Below, piece after piece: positions 1 to 10,185 of a DNA stretch of 64,000 nt; the first letter of the stretch is position 1; the number at the start of each line of letters is the position of its first letter. Below the pieces are notes generated by a model. The model was not told the origin of the DNA. It ran no database searches and saw only the letters and a list, made by a program, of their open reading frames with translations. Both the position numbers and the translations under genes were made by a program. The DNA is taken from positions 1,012,399 through 1,076,398 of the forward strand of contig NGZR01000007.1 in the NCBI GenBank assembly GCA_002197995.1. Reading direction: 5' to 3'. Source of the DNA: Gaeumannomyces sp. JS-464 (Eukaryota; Ascomycota; Sordariomycetes; Magnaporthales; Magnaporthaceae).

Positions 1-1198
1 ACGAGCGAGGACGGAGACGACCAGGGTCCGCCCCCGAGGCAGACCTTGGTTTTCTCTGCGACATTCAACAAGGGACTACAGCAGAAGCTGGCTGGGAAAG
101 GCCGGTTCGACCTGAACAATGAGGCGCAATCTATGGAGTATCTTCTGAGACGCCTGGAGTTCCGGGAGGAGAAGCCTAAGTTCATCGACGTGAACCCGGT
201 TTCCCAGATGGCTGCGAGGCTCAAAGAAGGCCTGGTCGAGTGCGGCGCGATGGAGAAGGTATGTCTTGTGTGGAGCCGTCCCGAGGGTTCATTTCCGCAC
301 ATGCTAACCCTGCTCCAGGATCTCTACCTCTATTCTCTTCTTGATGCACCCGACGCAGCACACGCTAGTGTTTACAAACTCTATCAGCTCAGTTCGTCGC
401 CTGACACCCATGTTGCAGAACCTGACACTACCCGCCCTGGCGCTTCACTCCCAAATGCCACAAAAGGCGAGGTTACGATCGGTTGAGCGCTTCACTGCGG
501 CGAAACCCGGAACGGCTTCGATTTTGATTGCAACAGACGTTGCTGCGAGGGGTCTTGACATCAAGGGCATCGACGTCGTCATACACTATCACGTCCCCCG
601 TGCTGCTGACGCCTACGTACACCGCTCCGGCCGGACGGCCCGCGCGGAAAATACTGGGCTGAGTGTCCTCATTTGCGCTCCCGAAGAGGTGACGCCCACG
701 CGGCGACTCGTGGCCAAAGTCCACGCCACGGCGGCGGCGAAGAACAGGAAGCAGCAATCTGTATTTCTCCAGTCGATCGACCTAGACCGGCGGCTAGTCG
801 GCAAGCTCAAAGAGCGCGTGTCGCTGGCAAAGCAAATTGCCGATTCGACGCTGGCCAAGGAGAAGGTCGGCAAGGAGGACGACTGGATGCGGACGGCGGC
901 CGAAGAGCTCGGGGTTGAGTACGACAGCGAGGAGCTCGAGAAGGCTGGTAACTGGAGCGGACGCGGAAGCGGGCGCAAGAGCAAGCAGAAGGAGGCGCAG
1001 TCCATGAGCAAGGGAGAAGTGGCGGCGCTCAAGGCGCAGCTGAAGCAGCTGCTGTCCAGGAGGGTCAACACAGGTGTCAGCGAGCGCTACATTGCGAACG
1101 GGAACGTTGACGTCCACGAGCTGCTGAGCGGGCTCAAGGGTGACTTCCTGGGCAAAGTGGGTGGTCTTGGCGTGAGCCCATTACTTGTGGAGGATTAA
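1..1198 (+). CDS. MAK5: ATP-dependent RNA helicase MAK5 (DDX24 family), 3' part
   Basis: DEAD-box RNA helicase of the nucleolar MAK5/DDX24 family, known for 60S ribosomal subunit assembly. The window opens inside the gene, so the first RecA domain is missing. Visible are motif III (FSATF, about base 52), then the second helicase domain with LVFTNSIS, TDVAARGLDIKG (motif V) and HRSGRTARA (motif VI), followed by the Lys/Glu-rich C-terminal extension ending at the TAA at 1196. Model: join(1..258, 319..1198) with a 60-bp intron (gtatgt donor, gctaac branch, ccag acceptor). After the acceptor the conserved DLYLYSLL is in one frame and MHPTQHTLVF in the next. One extra base near 343 (or two missing) breaks the frame; removing it makes the length divisible by three. 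Probably a sequence error, because the rest is intact and the gene is a housekeeping one. Confidence 0.9.
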
Positions 1199-1273
1199 AA
1201 ATTAAAACTACTATGTGTGTGCCTCTAGGTTGATCCCTGGCGGGTGTGTATCATGATCGCTTAATGCAAAGTT

Positions 1274-1307
<34 letters not shown>

Positions 1308-1426
1308 TATACTCCATGACAGGCAATAAACAGCCGGTATCATGTCTCCAACCCCTCCGCAGGCCGTCTGCTCTGCTTCCAGAAGAGTAGTCGCACCCAG
1401 GACCCGGGCTCTGGTCCAGACTGACG
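1199..1426. other. Convergent intergenic spacer with A28 tract
   Basis: Short spacer between the 3' ends of MAK5 (plus) and the minus-strand gene. It holds an uninterrupted run of 28 A at 1277-1304, about 80 bp after the MAK5 stop. No coding signal seen. Confidence 0.6.
1277..1304. repeat. A28 homopolymer
   Basis: Uninterrupted 28 A between two convergent gene ends. Confidence 0.9.
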
Positions 1427-2467
1427 TCACATGCCATAGCCGTTGGCAAGATTCTCCGCGACAGCGAGGACAGTGCTGCTGGCGGTTGAGACGACCAGCT
1501 GTAGTGAGCTTGCTATCGACGCCTTGGAGGAGAGCAACAACGACCCACGGCGTGGCCTGCTGACATCGTCGCCGTCCGTGAGGGACCTGGTGCTCCTGGC
1601 CGTGCTGCGCCTCCTCAAGGCCCTAGATATGCGCCTCGACAGTGTGTAGTTCTTGAGCTCGCGGTCGCTCTCGTCGTGGTGGTCGTCCTCGCTGTCGGAG
1701 GACGAGGCCGCCTCGATGTCCGCCTCGAGCACGCGCGAGCACTCCATGCAGCGGAACCGCGTTCTCGGGGCGGATTCTCCATCGTCCTCCGCCTCTCGCC
1801 TCACCGCGCCGTTCATCTGCTTGCACAGCCCTCCGCAGTTCCAGCATCGCCTGTAGACGGCCGCCGCGGGCTGTTTCGTCACCGGCTGGGTCGCCCGCCG
1901 GTCCACGGCCGCTGTGTACCTTTTGTGGAGCTCGTTGTGTTCTAGTTGTCGTGGTGGTCTGTTTTCTCCTGTCCCCGCTGCTTCTGCCTCTCCTCCTCCT
2001 TCTGCTTCCTCCTCCGCCGCCGCCAGGCTCGTCCACAGCCGGTACGCCACCTCATCGCACAGGACGGGGACGCGGACCAGGCGCCGGCAGGTGCGCACAC
2101 CGTCCGTCTGCCGCATCCGGCCGACACGGCGCAGCTGGCGCAGCGTCATGTCGCACTGGATCGTGGCCTGGTCCAGCACGTACTGGCCCCAGCCGTCGAG
2201 GACGAACTGGCGCACAAAGTCCTCGGCCTCCCAGATGCGCTCGAGACGGGTCATGCTGTTGCTTCTGCTGCTGCTGCTGCTGCTGCTGCGTCTTTGGTCG
2301 TCAACATCGCCAGCGGAGCGCGAGCGCATCCTCGGGTGCCCGTCTCGTGTTCCGGTCACGGGGGTGTCGGCGGCCGAGGACTTGGTGCTTGGCTTGTTTG
2401 GCGTGTGCGTGGGGCTCGGCCGGCCGCTTGGTGCTGTGAGCCTCCGGAAACGAATTCTCAAGCCCAT
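1427..2467 (-). CDS. Hypothetical protein with paired CxxC motifs and poly-Ser tract
   Basis: Single-exon ORF of 346 aa with an ATG at 2467. I do not recognise the family. It has a basic, low-complexity N-terminus, then a Ser run (about residues 61-68) encoded by a CTG/AGC microsatellite at about 2263-2290. A globular part follows (about residues 72-220) rich in Trp, Arg and hydrophobic residues. A likely metal site comes next: CWNCGGLC about residue 213 and CMEC about residue 244, a four-cysteine CxxC...CxxC arrangement resembling a zinc ribbon. The C-terminus is acidic (SSSDSEDDHHDESDRE), then Arg/Ser-rich, with a hydrophobic tail. The ordered middle and paired CxxC favour a real gene over a chance ORF. 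It converges with MAK5. No function inferred. Confidence 0.6.
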   Translation of the reverse strand: MGLRIRFRRLTAPSGRPSPTHTPNKPSTKSSAADTPVTGTRDGHPRMRSRSAGDVDDQRRSSSSSSSRSNSMTRLERIWEAEDFVRQFVLDGWGQYVLDQATIQCDMTLRQLRRVGRMRQTDGVRTCRRLVRVPVLCDEVAYRLWTSLAAAEEEAEGGGEAEAAGTGENRPPRQLEHNELHKRYTAAVDRRATQPVTKQPAAAVYRRCWNCGGLCKQMNGAVRREAEDDGESAPRTRFRCMECSRVLEADIEAASSSDSEDDHHDESDRELKNYTLSRRISRALRRRSTARSTRSLTDGDDVSRPRRGSLLLSSKASIASSLQLVVSTASSTVLAVAENLANGYGM

Positions 2468-5169
2468 CTTGCTTGGGAGGTTGTTTTATCGTCTTAGGTT
2501 GGAGTTTTAGAGCTGATTGTAGCAAAACCGTGGCTAGAGTTTGCTTGACGTCTGGTTTGACGGATAGGAAGGCGGTTTGGCGAGCGGGCGAGCAACACCA
2601 GACTAGGAAGCGGGAAGAAGAGGACTTCTATACAATGTTGAGCTGGCAAAAGGGCTGTCTGGAAAGTTCGTGCTTGAACTGCTTCCCAAGACATCATAGT
2701 GAGGGAGAGTTTACCACAAAGTTTGGGTGGGCGTTATTTGTATCGAGTTTGTGAAAACGGGCGCGTCTGCCTCTCCCGACGCCGCCTCGGTGGCAGCCGG
2801 CCGAGTCCAGAGCCATCGCGGATGCGGTTCCCATCCAGGGCGATATTGCAAGAGAACTGGCCGGGGCCGGCTATCAGAGCGGCGAACCGCGACGATGCTG
2901 GCATCGTTCGAATGCGGAGTAGAGAAGTGACGGGAACAGCCTCGCCGCCAGTTCAAGACAAGCTCTGGCGAAGAATCCGCTTGGAGACTCGAGAGGATAG
3001 CGAAGAAGAGATAGGAAAAACAACTGAATAAAGGCAACAAGGGGACTGCTTGTTAGGTATTGGGCGAGGCCTTGCAGCCGACGCCTTGGTCGGTGTGCGG
3101 GGGCTTCGAAAAGGGCGGAGGGCAAGGGCATGTCGGCCGTTTGGTGCGAGATTTGAGGGAATTGCTTTTCCAGGCGCAACAAAGCCACAAAGATATCGGC
3201 GGATGCCGGCCTACCTGCCCGGACGGAGCCGCGGCCGACGTCGCTAGACGGCATATTCCAGCACAGCACGGCGGCGGCGTTGGGCACCACCCAGATCCGA
3301 CGCAAGGCTGACGGCCGGTTCATCGAGCGTTCGGGACCAAGCCGGGAAGCATGGGATCAGAGGCCGGCTAGCTTATGTAATTTGAACGCCTTTGCTGGTG
3401 CTTTGATGTAGGTACTTGGCACGTTCAGCCGGCGTGAGATTCCCGCGAACAGAGTTCACGAGGAAACCAGCTATCACACAGCCTAAGGTCTATATATCTA
3501 CTCACAACATTGACGTCACCAAACATACACGCGAACAAGACGAAGAGAAGGGAGCGGACAGTTCATGTGGCAGAGGCACACATGCTCTTCTCCGTGGCAC
3601 CGCGCCAGGCGATGGTCACAATGAAAAACAAGATGTGGTGGGTATCAAAAATTACGCCAGGGTTGGCCCCGAAGGACAAACCAGAACGGTCAGCGCCACG
3701 GTGTGCAATGCAGGCCTCCCATTCTCTGGCCGCGCCTTCATGATCGCGCGACTCAGCCAACAAGGTAAGTATGAAGAAGAAAGGAGAGGAAAAGTTTGAA
3801 AATCAACGGGGAGGTCTGGCGGTTTATAAAGCGGGCAAAGTGGGGCTCTGAAAACATTTCGAACCCTGAATTAGGCAGGCGGTGTGCATACTGCCGAAAT
3901 TCTTCTGGTCCGTGCCATCATGGCCCGTGCTGACCTTCAAGTGGCCTGTGCACGGGGTTTAGGGGCTGGCATTCAGCAGCGCCACCTTCCAAACAAGCAT
4001 CGAGGGCAAGCAGGGGGCGAGAAGCGTCGCTGCTCATTTCAGCACCACAACATTACGGCAGACGCCTTTGTTGGCCCCAGTGGTTCATATTTTCAATCAA
4101 CTTCTCTTCAAGTCACCCACTCGGGGTTCCCCGCCCGGAGGCTGGCCCGCAACGATCATGGGGTTCTCCTGTCCCACCTTCCTATCAGGGAGGCATTAAG
4201 GTCGGGGAAACCGGCTGCCCCAGCCAGTAGGACGGTTGAAAGCTGGGGGAGGGGCTCCTGGACTGGAGACTGCCGAGAACATTTTTCCTCTGGCCATGCA
4301 ACTCCACCCAAGCGTCACAATCGCTTTCCAAGTCTGCTGCCGGCGATGAAGCCGATGGGAGTGGCGTTTGATTGCAATAGGAAGCAGTCAATTGACCAAT
4401 TGGCCGCGCCATTCGTGTCCCCCCTGGCGCTCAGTGAGGACTTGCCGAGCCACGCACAACGACGCAGCACGGCACTATCGGGCTATCCAAGCTTGCAATG
4501 CATCTCAACCCCATCAGCATGATAAAGACGTGGCCTCGGATAACGCCAGGTCCGAGCTTTTTGACGGCAGTTTCGATGACCTTGGCTGTCTCCCTTCTCT
4601 CTCCTTCTGTTGCTTGGTCCCGATTGCTGACCAAGTCTTGTCTTTGGCGTTCGAGGACATAGGTGAAACATACATCGGATGGGGGCAACCTAGGTCGAGA
4701 CATTCCTTCATCCCGAGTACCCAACGATGGTAAGCCCCGCTCAAGTGACGAGGCCCAAGGCACGGCGGATTCATAATGTTGGAACTCCCTTTCGCTGAAC
4801 GGCCATGCGCCTGGGATGCCCCGTCCCGCAACGTTCCATTTGCTTAGGACCTGTTCGCCGTCGGCCAAAGTCCAGAGCTCGTCTAGAGGCGCGGGATCAG
4901 TTCCTCGACTGGGCAGGTGTTGTTGACTGGTCCTCCCCCGCACCTCTCTGTATCTCGTTCCCCGGAATAAATCCCATGCAGATTAACAAGGTTCCGTGCG
5001 ACGCATGCAGGCTACTTTCGGCGGTGCAACCCCGTGACCAACTGGGGTACCTCCTTGACACTCCTTATGTATTCTCCGGTCCCCCAGTTCTGTGTCGACT
5101 TGCAAGCGTCCCACGCCGCTAGGTACCCTCCTAGATACCGAGCTATGAAGAGCCAGCCAGCAGCGCATC
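2468..5169. other. Intergenic region, divergent promoter area
   Basis: 2.7 kb between the divergent 5' ends of the CxxC gene (minus) and the OPT transporter (plus). ORFs of up to 212 codons occur on both strands, but they lack consistent ATG starts, splice structure or recognisable motifs. TATA-like strings occur near 3491 (tatatat) and 3829 (tttataaag). Nothing else supported. Confidence 0.5.
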
Positions 5170-8100
5170 ATGTCGGACCGTGACAGCAAGTCGGAAGGCG
5201 TCGTCGGCGTCTATGCCGAGAAGAAGGAGGCCGGCCGCGACTCACCGACCTCGGGCCAGCTCTTCCCGCCGCCTGAGTGGCTGGAGCGCCTCAAGGCCGA
5301 GTACACGGGCCAACATGATGGCGAGGCCCTTCCCGCCGGATGCGACCCGGACCGCATGGCGACCTCCGTCCTGACACACACCGTGCCTGAGGCTGTCCAG
5401 GTTCTCCGGGACCTCCTCGACAGCCAGAAGGAGGACTTCACCATCGACCAGAGGATGATGGCGCGCTGCCGCGAGCTCGTTGAGGGCAATGAGGCCTGCG
5501 GCATGCAGCACGGCGAGTGGTCTTATGAGGTGTGCAAGCGGGCCGGCCTCTACCACAACTGGTCTCCGTACGCCGAGGTTAGGGCCGTAACGCTCCCCTA
5601 CGACGATCCCGAAGAGGCGTGCGAGAGCTTCAGGGCGTACCTGCTTGGGTATTTCTGGGTATGCGTTTGCACGGCAATTAATACTTGTAGGTCATCATTT
5701 GCTGCCTTCCCATTTATACCTTTTCTATACAATCCTTATGGTTTATAAAATCGTCAGTTCGATGGTGGCGGCCAGGCGGGAATGTCCCATCACTGGAAGC
5801 ACTAACGCGCCACGTGTAGTTTTCGCTCCACGACAACCGGGCATCTCGATCCCAGGCTCCGTCGTTCAGTTGATGCTTGTACCCATGGGCCGCGCAATGG
5901 CGTACATCCTGCCTGATTGGGGCTTCAAATGGCGTGGCACACGCTATACACTGAACCCGTGCGTGAGACTTTTAACTCTCGAGGCCGTTAACCGCTGCTG
6001 CTTCCATGCTCTACTTTATCCATCACCGGAAGCTCTCGATAGCTCAAAGCTGACTTGAAGAAACGATTTGAAAGTGGACCTTGGACATCCAAGGAGCAAC
6101 TTTTCGCCACTATCATCTTTAGTGGCGCGAGCACCATCGGCAATTTCACAGGGCTCCTTGTCCTCCGCCTGCCCATCTTCTTCAACCAGCGCTGGGCCGG
6201 CTTTGGCTTCAATATCCTGCTGGCGCTCGCCAACCAGGTGTACGGACTGGGCATGGCGGGGATCCTCCGTCGCCTCAGTGTGTACCCCGTCGAAGCCGTA
6301 TGGCCGGCGAACCTGCCGACGCTGGCCCTGAACCGCACCCTGATCAACTACGACAACAAGCGGGAGAAGATAAATGGCTGGACCATGACGCGATACAAAC
6401 TCTTTGTATGGTCAGCCGTCATCTTCCTTATCTACTACTGGATTCCCAACCAGGTATGCCGGCTAATATTTTCACCTCCCTTTATCCCTCACCGTTCGCG
6501 CGCTGCTTCTGTTGGAAGATAAATACAAGCTTGCTGCACAAGCTAATCAATAGCCTACCAAACAGTTCTTCGTTGGGCTTCGGCTCTTTAATTGGATGAC
6601 GTGGATATCTCCAACCAACTTCAATCTCGCCACTGTCACTGGCTCGTACGGTGGCATGGGCTTCAACCCGTTTTCGACCTTCGACCCAAACGTGTCCGGA
6701 AGCCAAGTTACCAGTGCCCCCTTCTTCGCCCAGCTTCAGCAGTATGTGATGCGCGTCATAGCCGGTATTGTCATCCTGATCATGGTATGTGTAATCTCCA
6801 CTATTCTTTCCTGTTATTCTGGGAGCCACTGGATGAAATGCTAACGGCCAAACGCTTTAGTACTACACCAACGCCTTCTGGTCTGCGTTTATGCCCATCA
6901 ACTCCAATGGCGCCTTTGACAATACACAGCAACAGTATAACATCTCCAGAGTGCTTGGTAGCAATAACCAAGTCGATCGCGCCAAATACCTGGAATACGG
7001 CCCTCCATACTATGCTATCGCCAACCTCGTCGTAACAGGAGGGAACTTTATCTATTACACGTTTTCCATCGTTTACGTCTTTATCAAGTTCTGGAAGCAG
7101 ATCAAGAAGGCGTTTGTCGGCATCGTCGTCAACACCATCAAGCGCCGGAGCATCTACACGGGCTTCACCGACGGCCACACCCGCATGATGCACCGGTACA
7201 AGGAAGTTCCCGAATGGTGGTACGGCATTATCTTCGCCTTCGGCTTCACCGTGTCCATCATCAGCTTGACCGCGTTCCCCACCGGGACGCCGTGGTGGTC
7301 CATCCTCGGCATCACGGGCATCGGTGCCCTGCTCACCATCCCCTGGGTCGTCATCGAGTCCATAGCCAACACGGGCATCCAGCTCAATGTCATCTGGCAG
7401 GTCCTGCCTGGCGTCTGGTTTCCGGGTCAGCCGCTTCCGCAGCTTATTATCCTGATGCTCGGTGCCGCCTTCGAGCAGATGGCGGGCAGCTTTTCCCAGG
7501 ACCTCAAGTACGCCCACTACGCCAAGATTCCGCCCCGAGCCGTCTTCCGCGGCCACGTGTCGTCTGTCTTTGTCAACTGCTTCATCTATTGTGCCATGAT
7601 TGAGTTGATGGTGTTCTACTCAACGAGGACGACACGCTTTGTGATTGGTCCAACAAGAACGCGATGGCAAGTTTTGGCGATCTTATTTCCCTCACTTATT
7701 CAGGGGTTAGCGCCCTGAGCTAGGTACCCCTTATATGCTGTTTATATCGCTAATGTATATTTCGAAACGTGCAGGTCTGTGCTTATGCACACTCTGTTTG
7801 GTCGTGAGTACCCAGCCCATCTTTCCTTACGTCGTTCTGGCGACCCCTATTCCGGGTACCTAAGCTGACGATTTGACAGCTCCGTCATCTTCTTCGGCGC
7901 CTTTGGGACAAATAACATGTTCAAACTGTATCCGGTGCTGCCCTGGTGCTTCGTCATCGGCGCCGTCCTCGGCGTCATCTGGATGGTGGGCGAAAGGCTG
8001 CTCCCGCGGCTGCGCCCCCGCATCGAGGCTCGCATGGAGCCAGCCCGGTTCCTCACCTTTGACCGGTTCGTCTGGAAGCCGGTAGCCAAGACGCTCGCCT

Positions 8101-8474
8101 GCCTCAACCCGGCCATCGCGCTGTCGGGCGCGCTCGAGTGGGCCGGCAACAAGAACCTGACGTACGCGACCCTGGGCATCTACCTCGCCTGGTTTTTCCA
8201 GTACTACCTCAAGCGCCGCTACACGGCCTGGTGGGGCAAGTACGTCTACCTCATTTTCGCGGGCCTGACGGTCGGCGTCGCCATCTCCGGGCTCATCGTC
8301 ACCTTTGTTTTCTCCTTCGGCGCCGGCAAGGGCGTCAACTGGTCCTGGTGGGGCAACGACGTGGCGCGCCAGGGGGTGGACTTTGAGCTTTACAACAACA
8401 AGGGCTCGCTGATGCCGTTGCCGGAGAGTGGCTTCTTTGGGCTCGGCCCGGAGGAGTATCCGACAGCGTGGTGA
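5170..8474 (+). CDS. OPT oligopeptide transporter (Isp4-like), seven exons
   Basis: Proton-coupled oligopeptide transporter, plasma-membrane polytopic protein of about 894 aa. Model: join(5170..5686, 5820..5958, 6075..6453, 6566..6784, 6861..7666, 7775..7803, 7880..8474). Junctions rebuild conserved stretches: INT|FFAPRQPGISIP, TLNP|GPWTSKEQ and VCAYAHSVW|SSVIFFGAFG. Family signs are the hydrophilic N-terminus, many membrane segments, FNQRWAGFGFN, KIPPRAVFRGHV and NNMFKLYPVLPW. The intron after 7666 starts with GC (atg|gcaagt), and exon 6 is only 29 nt. Near 7617-7622 the frame changes from FYS to NEDDTLCDWSNKNAM; one missing base, probably a C in tac-tcc-aac, explains it. With that base the total is 2685 nt (895 codons). 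Substrate unknown; Isp4 relatives carry small peptides or glutathione-like compounds. Confidence 0.9.
7667..7774 (+). other. GC-AG intron in the OPT gene
   Basis: 108-bp intron with donor atg|gcaagt and acceptor cgtgcag|gtc. The exons on both sides encode conserved OPT sequence (NKNAM then VCAYAHSVW) in matching phase 0, which fixes the junction. The 5' site is the usual consensus for GC donors. Confidence 0.8.
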
Positions 8475-9729
8475 GGGGGCGGCAGAGTTCACGGCGGGAG
8501 AGAGGAGGTAGCGAGGTAAAAGAGCAGTCGAAGTCGTACAGAGAGGAATACACACGAGTGCCTGCCGGCAACAGTGCCCATCAAACGTTTAGCTGAGTTT
8601 ATGGATATGTGAATTCCAACTCCGCCAGCAGCTCGCTGGGCCACGGTCCCCAGGGGATTCCGGAATATCAATGGTTGGACACAGAATGACTAGCATATAC
8701 GACCATACCCACTGGAATATAGGGGATCCCGTCCGCTCTCCCCTAGTCAAACCAGTGAGGGATGGATTGACCATGGGAGAAGCTGCTGGCTAACTAATGG
8801 GCGGTCGCCCTTGTTCCCCATTCGACTAAACGACAAAAACGGTGGCGACCGCACCGCCGCCTTCCCACTATCGACGAAATGGCCAAAATACCAGGAATCC
8901 GGTGCCCTGCGACCAACGACCGTTTTGCCCTCGATGCTGCTGCCCTGCCGCCGCCATGGACAGTTGCTGCTTAGCTCCTGGTTCCGCCAAAACCCTTATT
9001 AGGGAGGGGGCGGCGCCCTTTTTCCACCCCCCCCCCCCCCCCCCCCCCTTTTTTTTTTTTTTTTTCTTTTTCTCTCGCTTTCGCCTTCCGCCATCCCGTT
9101 TCTTTACCGTCCCTTGGTCCTCCTGCTGATGTGGGCTGCCACAGGACACGCCGCTCAGTGGTGCTGCAGCGTCGGAAGCTTCGTACAGACGTGGCACCCT
9201 TAGCCGGTCAGCGAGGCCTCCAGCAGCGTCAGGTCATTCGCCTCGGGCGCTTGCTTTGGGTTGTCAAATTACGGTATCGTTGCCTTTCTTAAATTCGATG
9301 CGCTGAGCGGAGCGAGGTTCGTTACAATCAAGGCGGTTGTCCCGCATTCGGAGCTGTTGGGTGGAACGGCAGCAGTGCATCGAGGTGGACAGGGCACAAA
9401 CTTCCATCACCAACGATGCCGACCGGCCCCCGTTCGGCACCAGCCGGTGGCAAGCGCTGATAGCTCTCCGCCGGGAGTTGCTTTATGGACAGCCCTACTT
9501 CTTCCCGCCTTACAGCACCCGTCCAGGGCCGACCGCCGAGCGTGTTCAAGTTCGTGGCGTACCCAGGAGCCGCGGGCCCCTCGTTTTGACCCGGTTGGGT
9601 TCGCTTGCGAAAAGGGCCGAGGGCTCGACCGTGCCTCGCAAATCATGCTCTTCCCCGATGGACGAGCGAAAACCAAACAAGTGGGAAGCTTGGTTAGTTG
9701 TCGACGACCTATCCTCTGTCGCAGAGGAG
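8475..9729. other. Intergenic region with C22-T17 homopolymer block
   Basis: 3' flank of the OPT gene. Contains 22 C (9027-9048) directly followed by 17 T (9049-9065) and a CT-rich tail to about 9110. A 188-codon ORF at 9261-9827 starts without ATG, and only its last part is recognisable (see the ketosynthase relic). Nothing else supported. Confidence 0.6.
9027..9065. repeat. C22-T17 double homopolymer
   Basis: 22 C followed directly by 17 T: an all-pyrimidine strand of 39 bases extended by a CT-rich tail. Confidence 0.9.
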
Positions 9730-10020
9730 TCCACGGGCCCTGTATAACCATCGACACTGCATGCTCCTCGGACGTCAGCTCCTACTCGGACGTCAAAGTC
9801 GGCAGAGAAGCTTTTTTTTGGGCTTAGTTAAAATGGATGTCGGGCACACTGAAGGCGCCGCGAGCCTGGCTGGCGCTTAAGGTTATCCCATTTATAAGGC
9901 ACCAAAGGGTCCCGCCGAACTTGCATCAGGGGAAACTCAACCACGCCTCGAGCCCTTCTACGGCAACCTGAAGATCCACAGCAGGTCCTGCCGTGGCCGG
10001 GCGTCGAGTTGCAACGTTAA
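9730..10020 (+). pseudogene. Polyketide synthase ketosynthase (KS) relic
   Basis: Broken fragment of a type I polyketide synthase KS domain. Three pieces in three frames line up in the order found in KS domains. First, the active-site cysteine motif GPCITIDTACSS (9736-9771). Second, a catalytic-His segment VKMDVGHTEGAASLAG (about 9826-9873), continuing as LKVIPFIRHQRVPPNLH (about 9877-9927). Third, the domain end EPFYGNLKI (about 9949-9975) and QQVLPWPG (about 9979-10002), stopping at TAA 10018-10020. In intact KS domains about 170 residues separate the Cys motif from the GH motif; here there are only about 50 bases, so the middle (including the first catalytic His) is deleted. There is no N-terminus and no acyltransferase downstream. 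Not functional. It abuts an AT-rich stretch and the NLR 3' end. Confidence 0.75.
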
Positions 10021-10185
10021 ATAAAACGCTTGGTAATAAATAATGAAACCAGAGACGTCTAGAAGAAATTAACCCCACAATAAAGCAACGCTATCTAGTG
10101 GCGCCGTCCCCCAAACCCCATTTTGTGTCACGCTATGATAGAAAAATAAAAGGTTAAAATGAAATGGGAAAAGCATGCTATTTCG
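10021..10185. other. AT-rich junction between the KS relic and the NLR 3' end
   Basis: About 165 bp rich in A/T (ataaataatgaaacc, gaaaaataaaaggttaaaatg) unlike the GC-rich surroundings. It may be NLR 3' untranslated region or a recombination junction. No gene. Confidence 0.5.

Noticed and set aside
3884..4522. 212-codon plus-strand ORF upstream of the OPT gene
   Set aside because: Starts with GTG, no recognisable domain, low-complexity composition.
9261..9729. Upstream part of the 188-codon ORF next to the KS relic
   Set aside because: Only the part from about 9730 shows ketosynthase similarity; the rest has no recognisable PKS motif in any frame.
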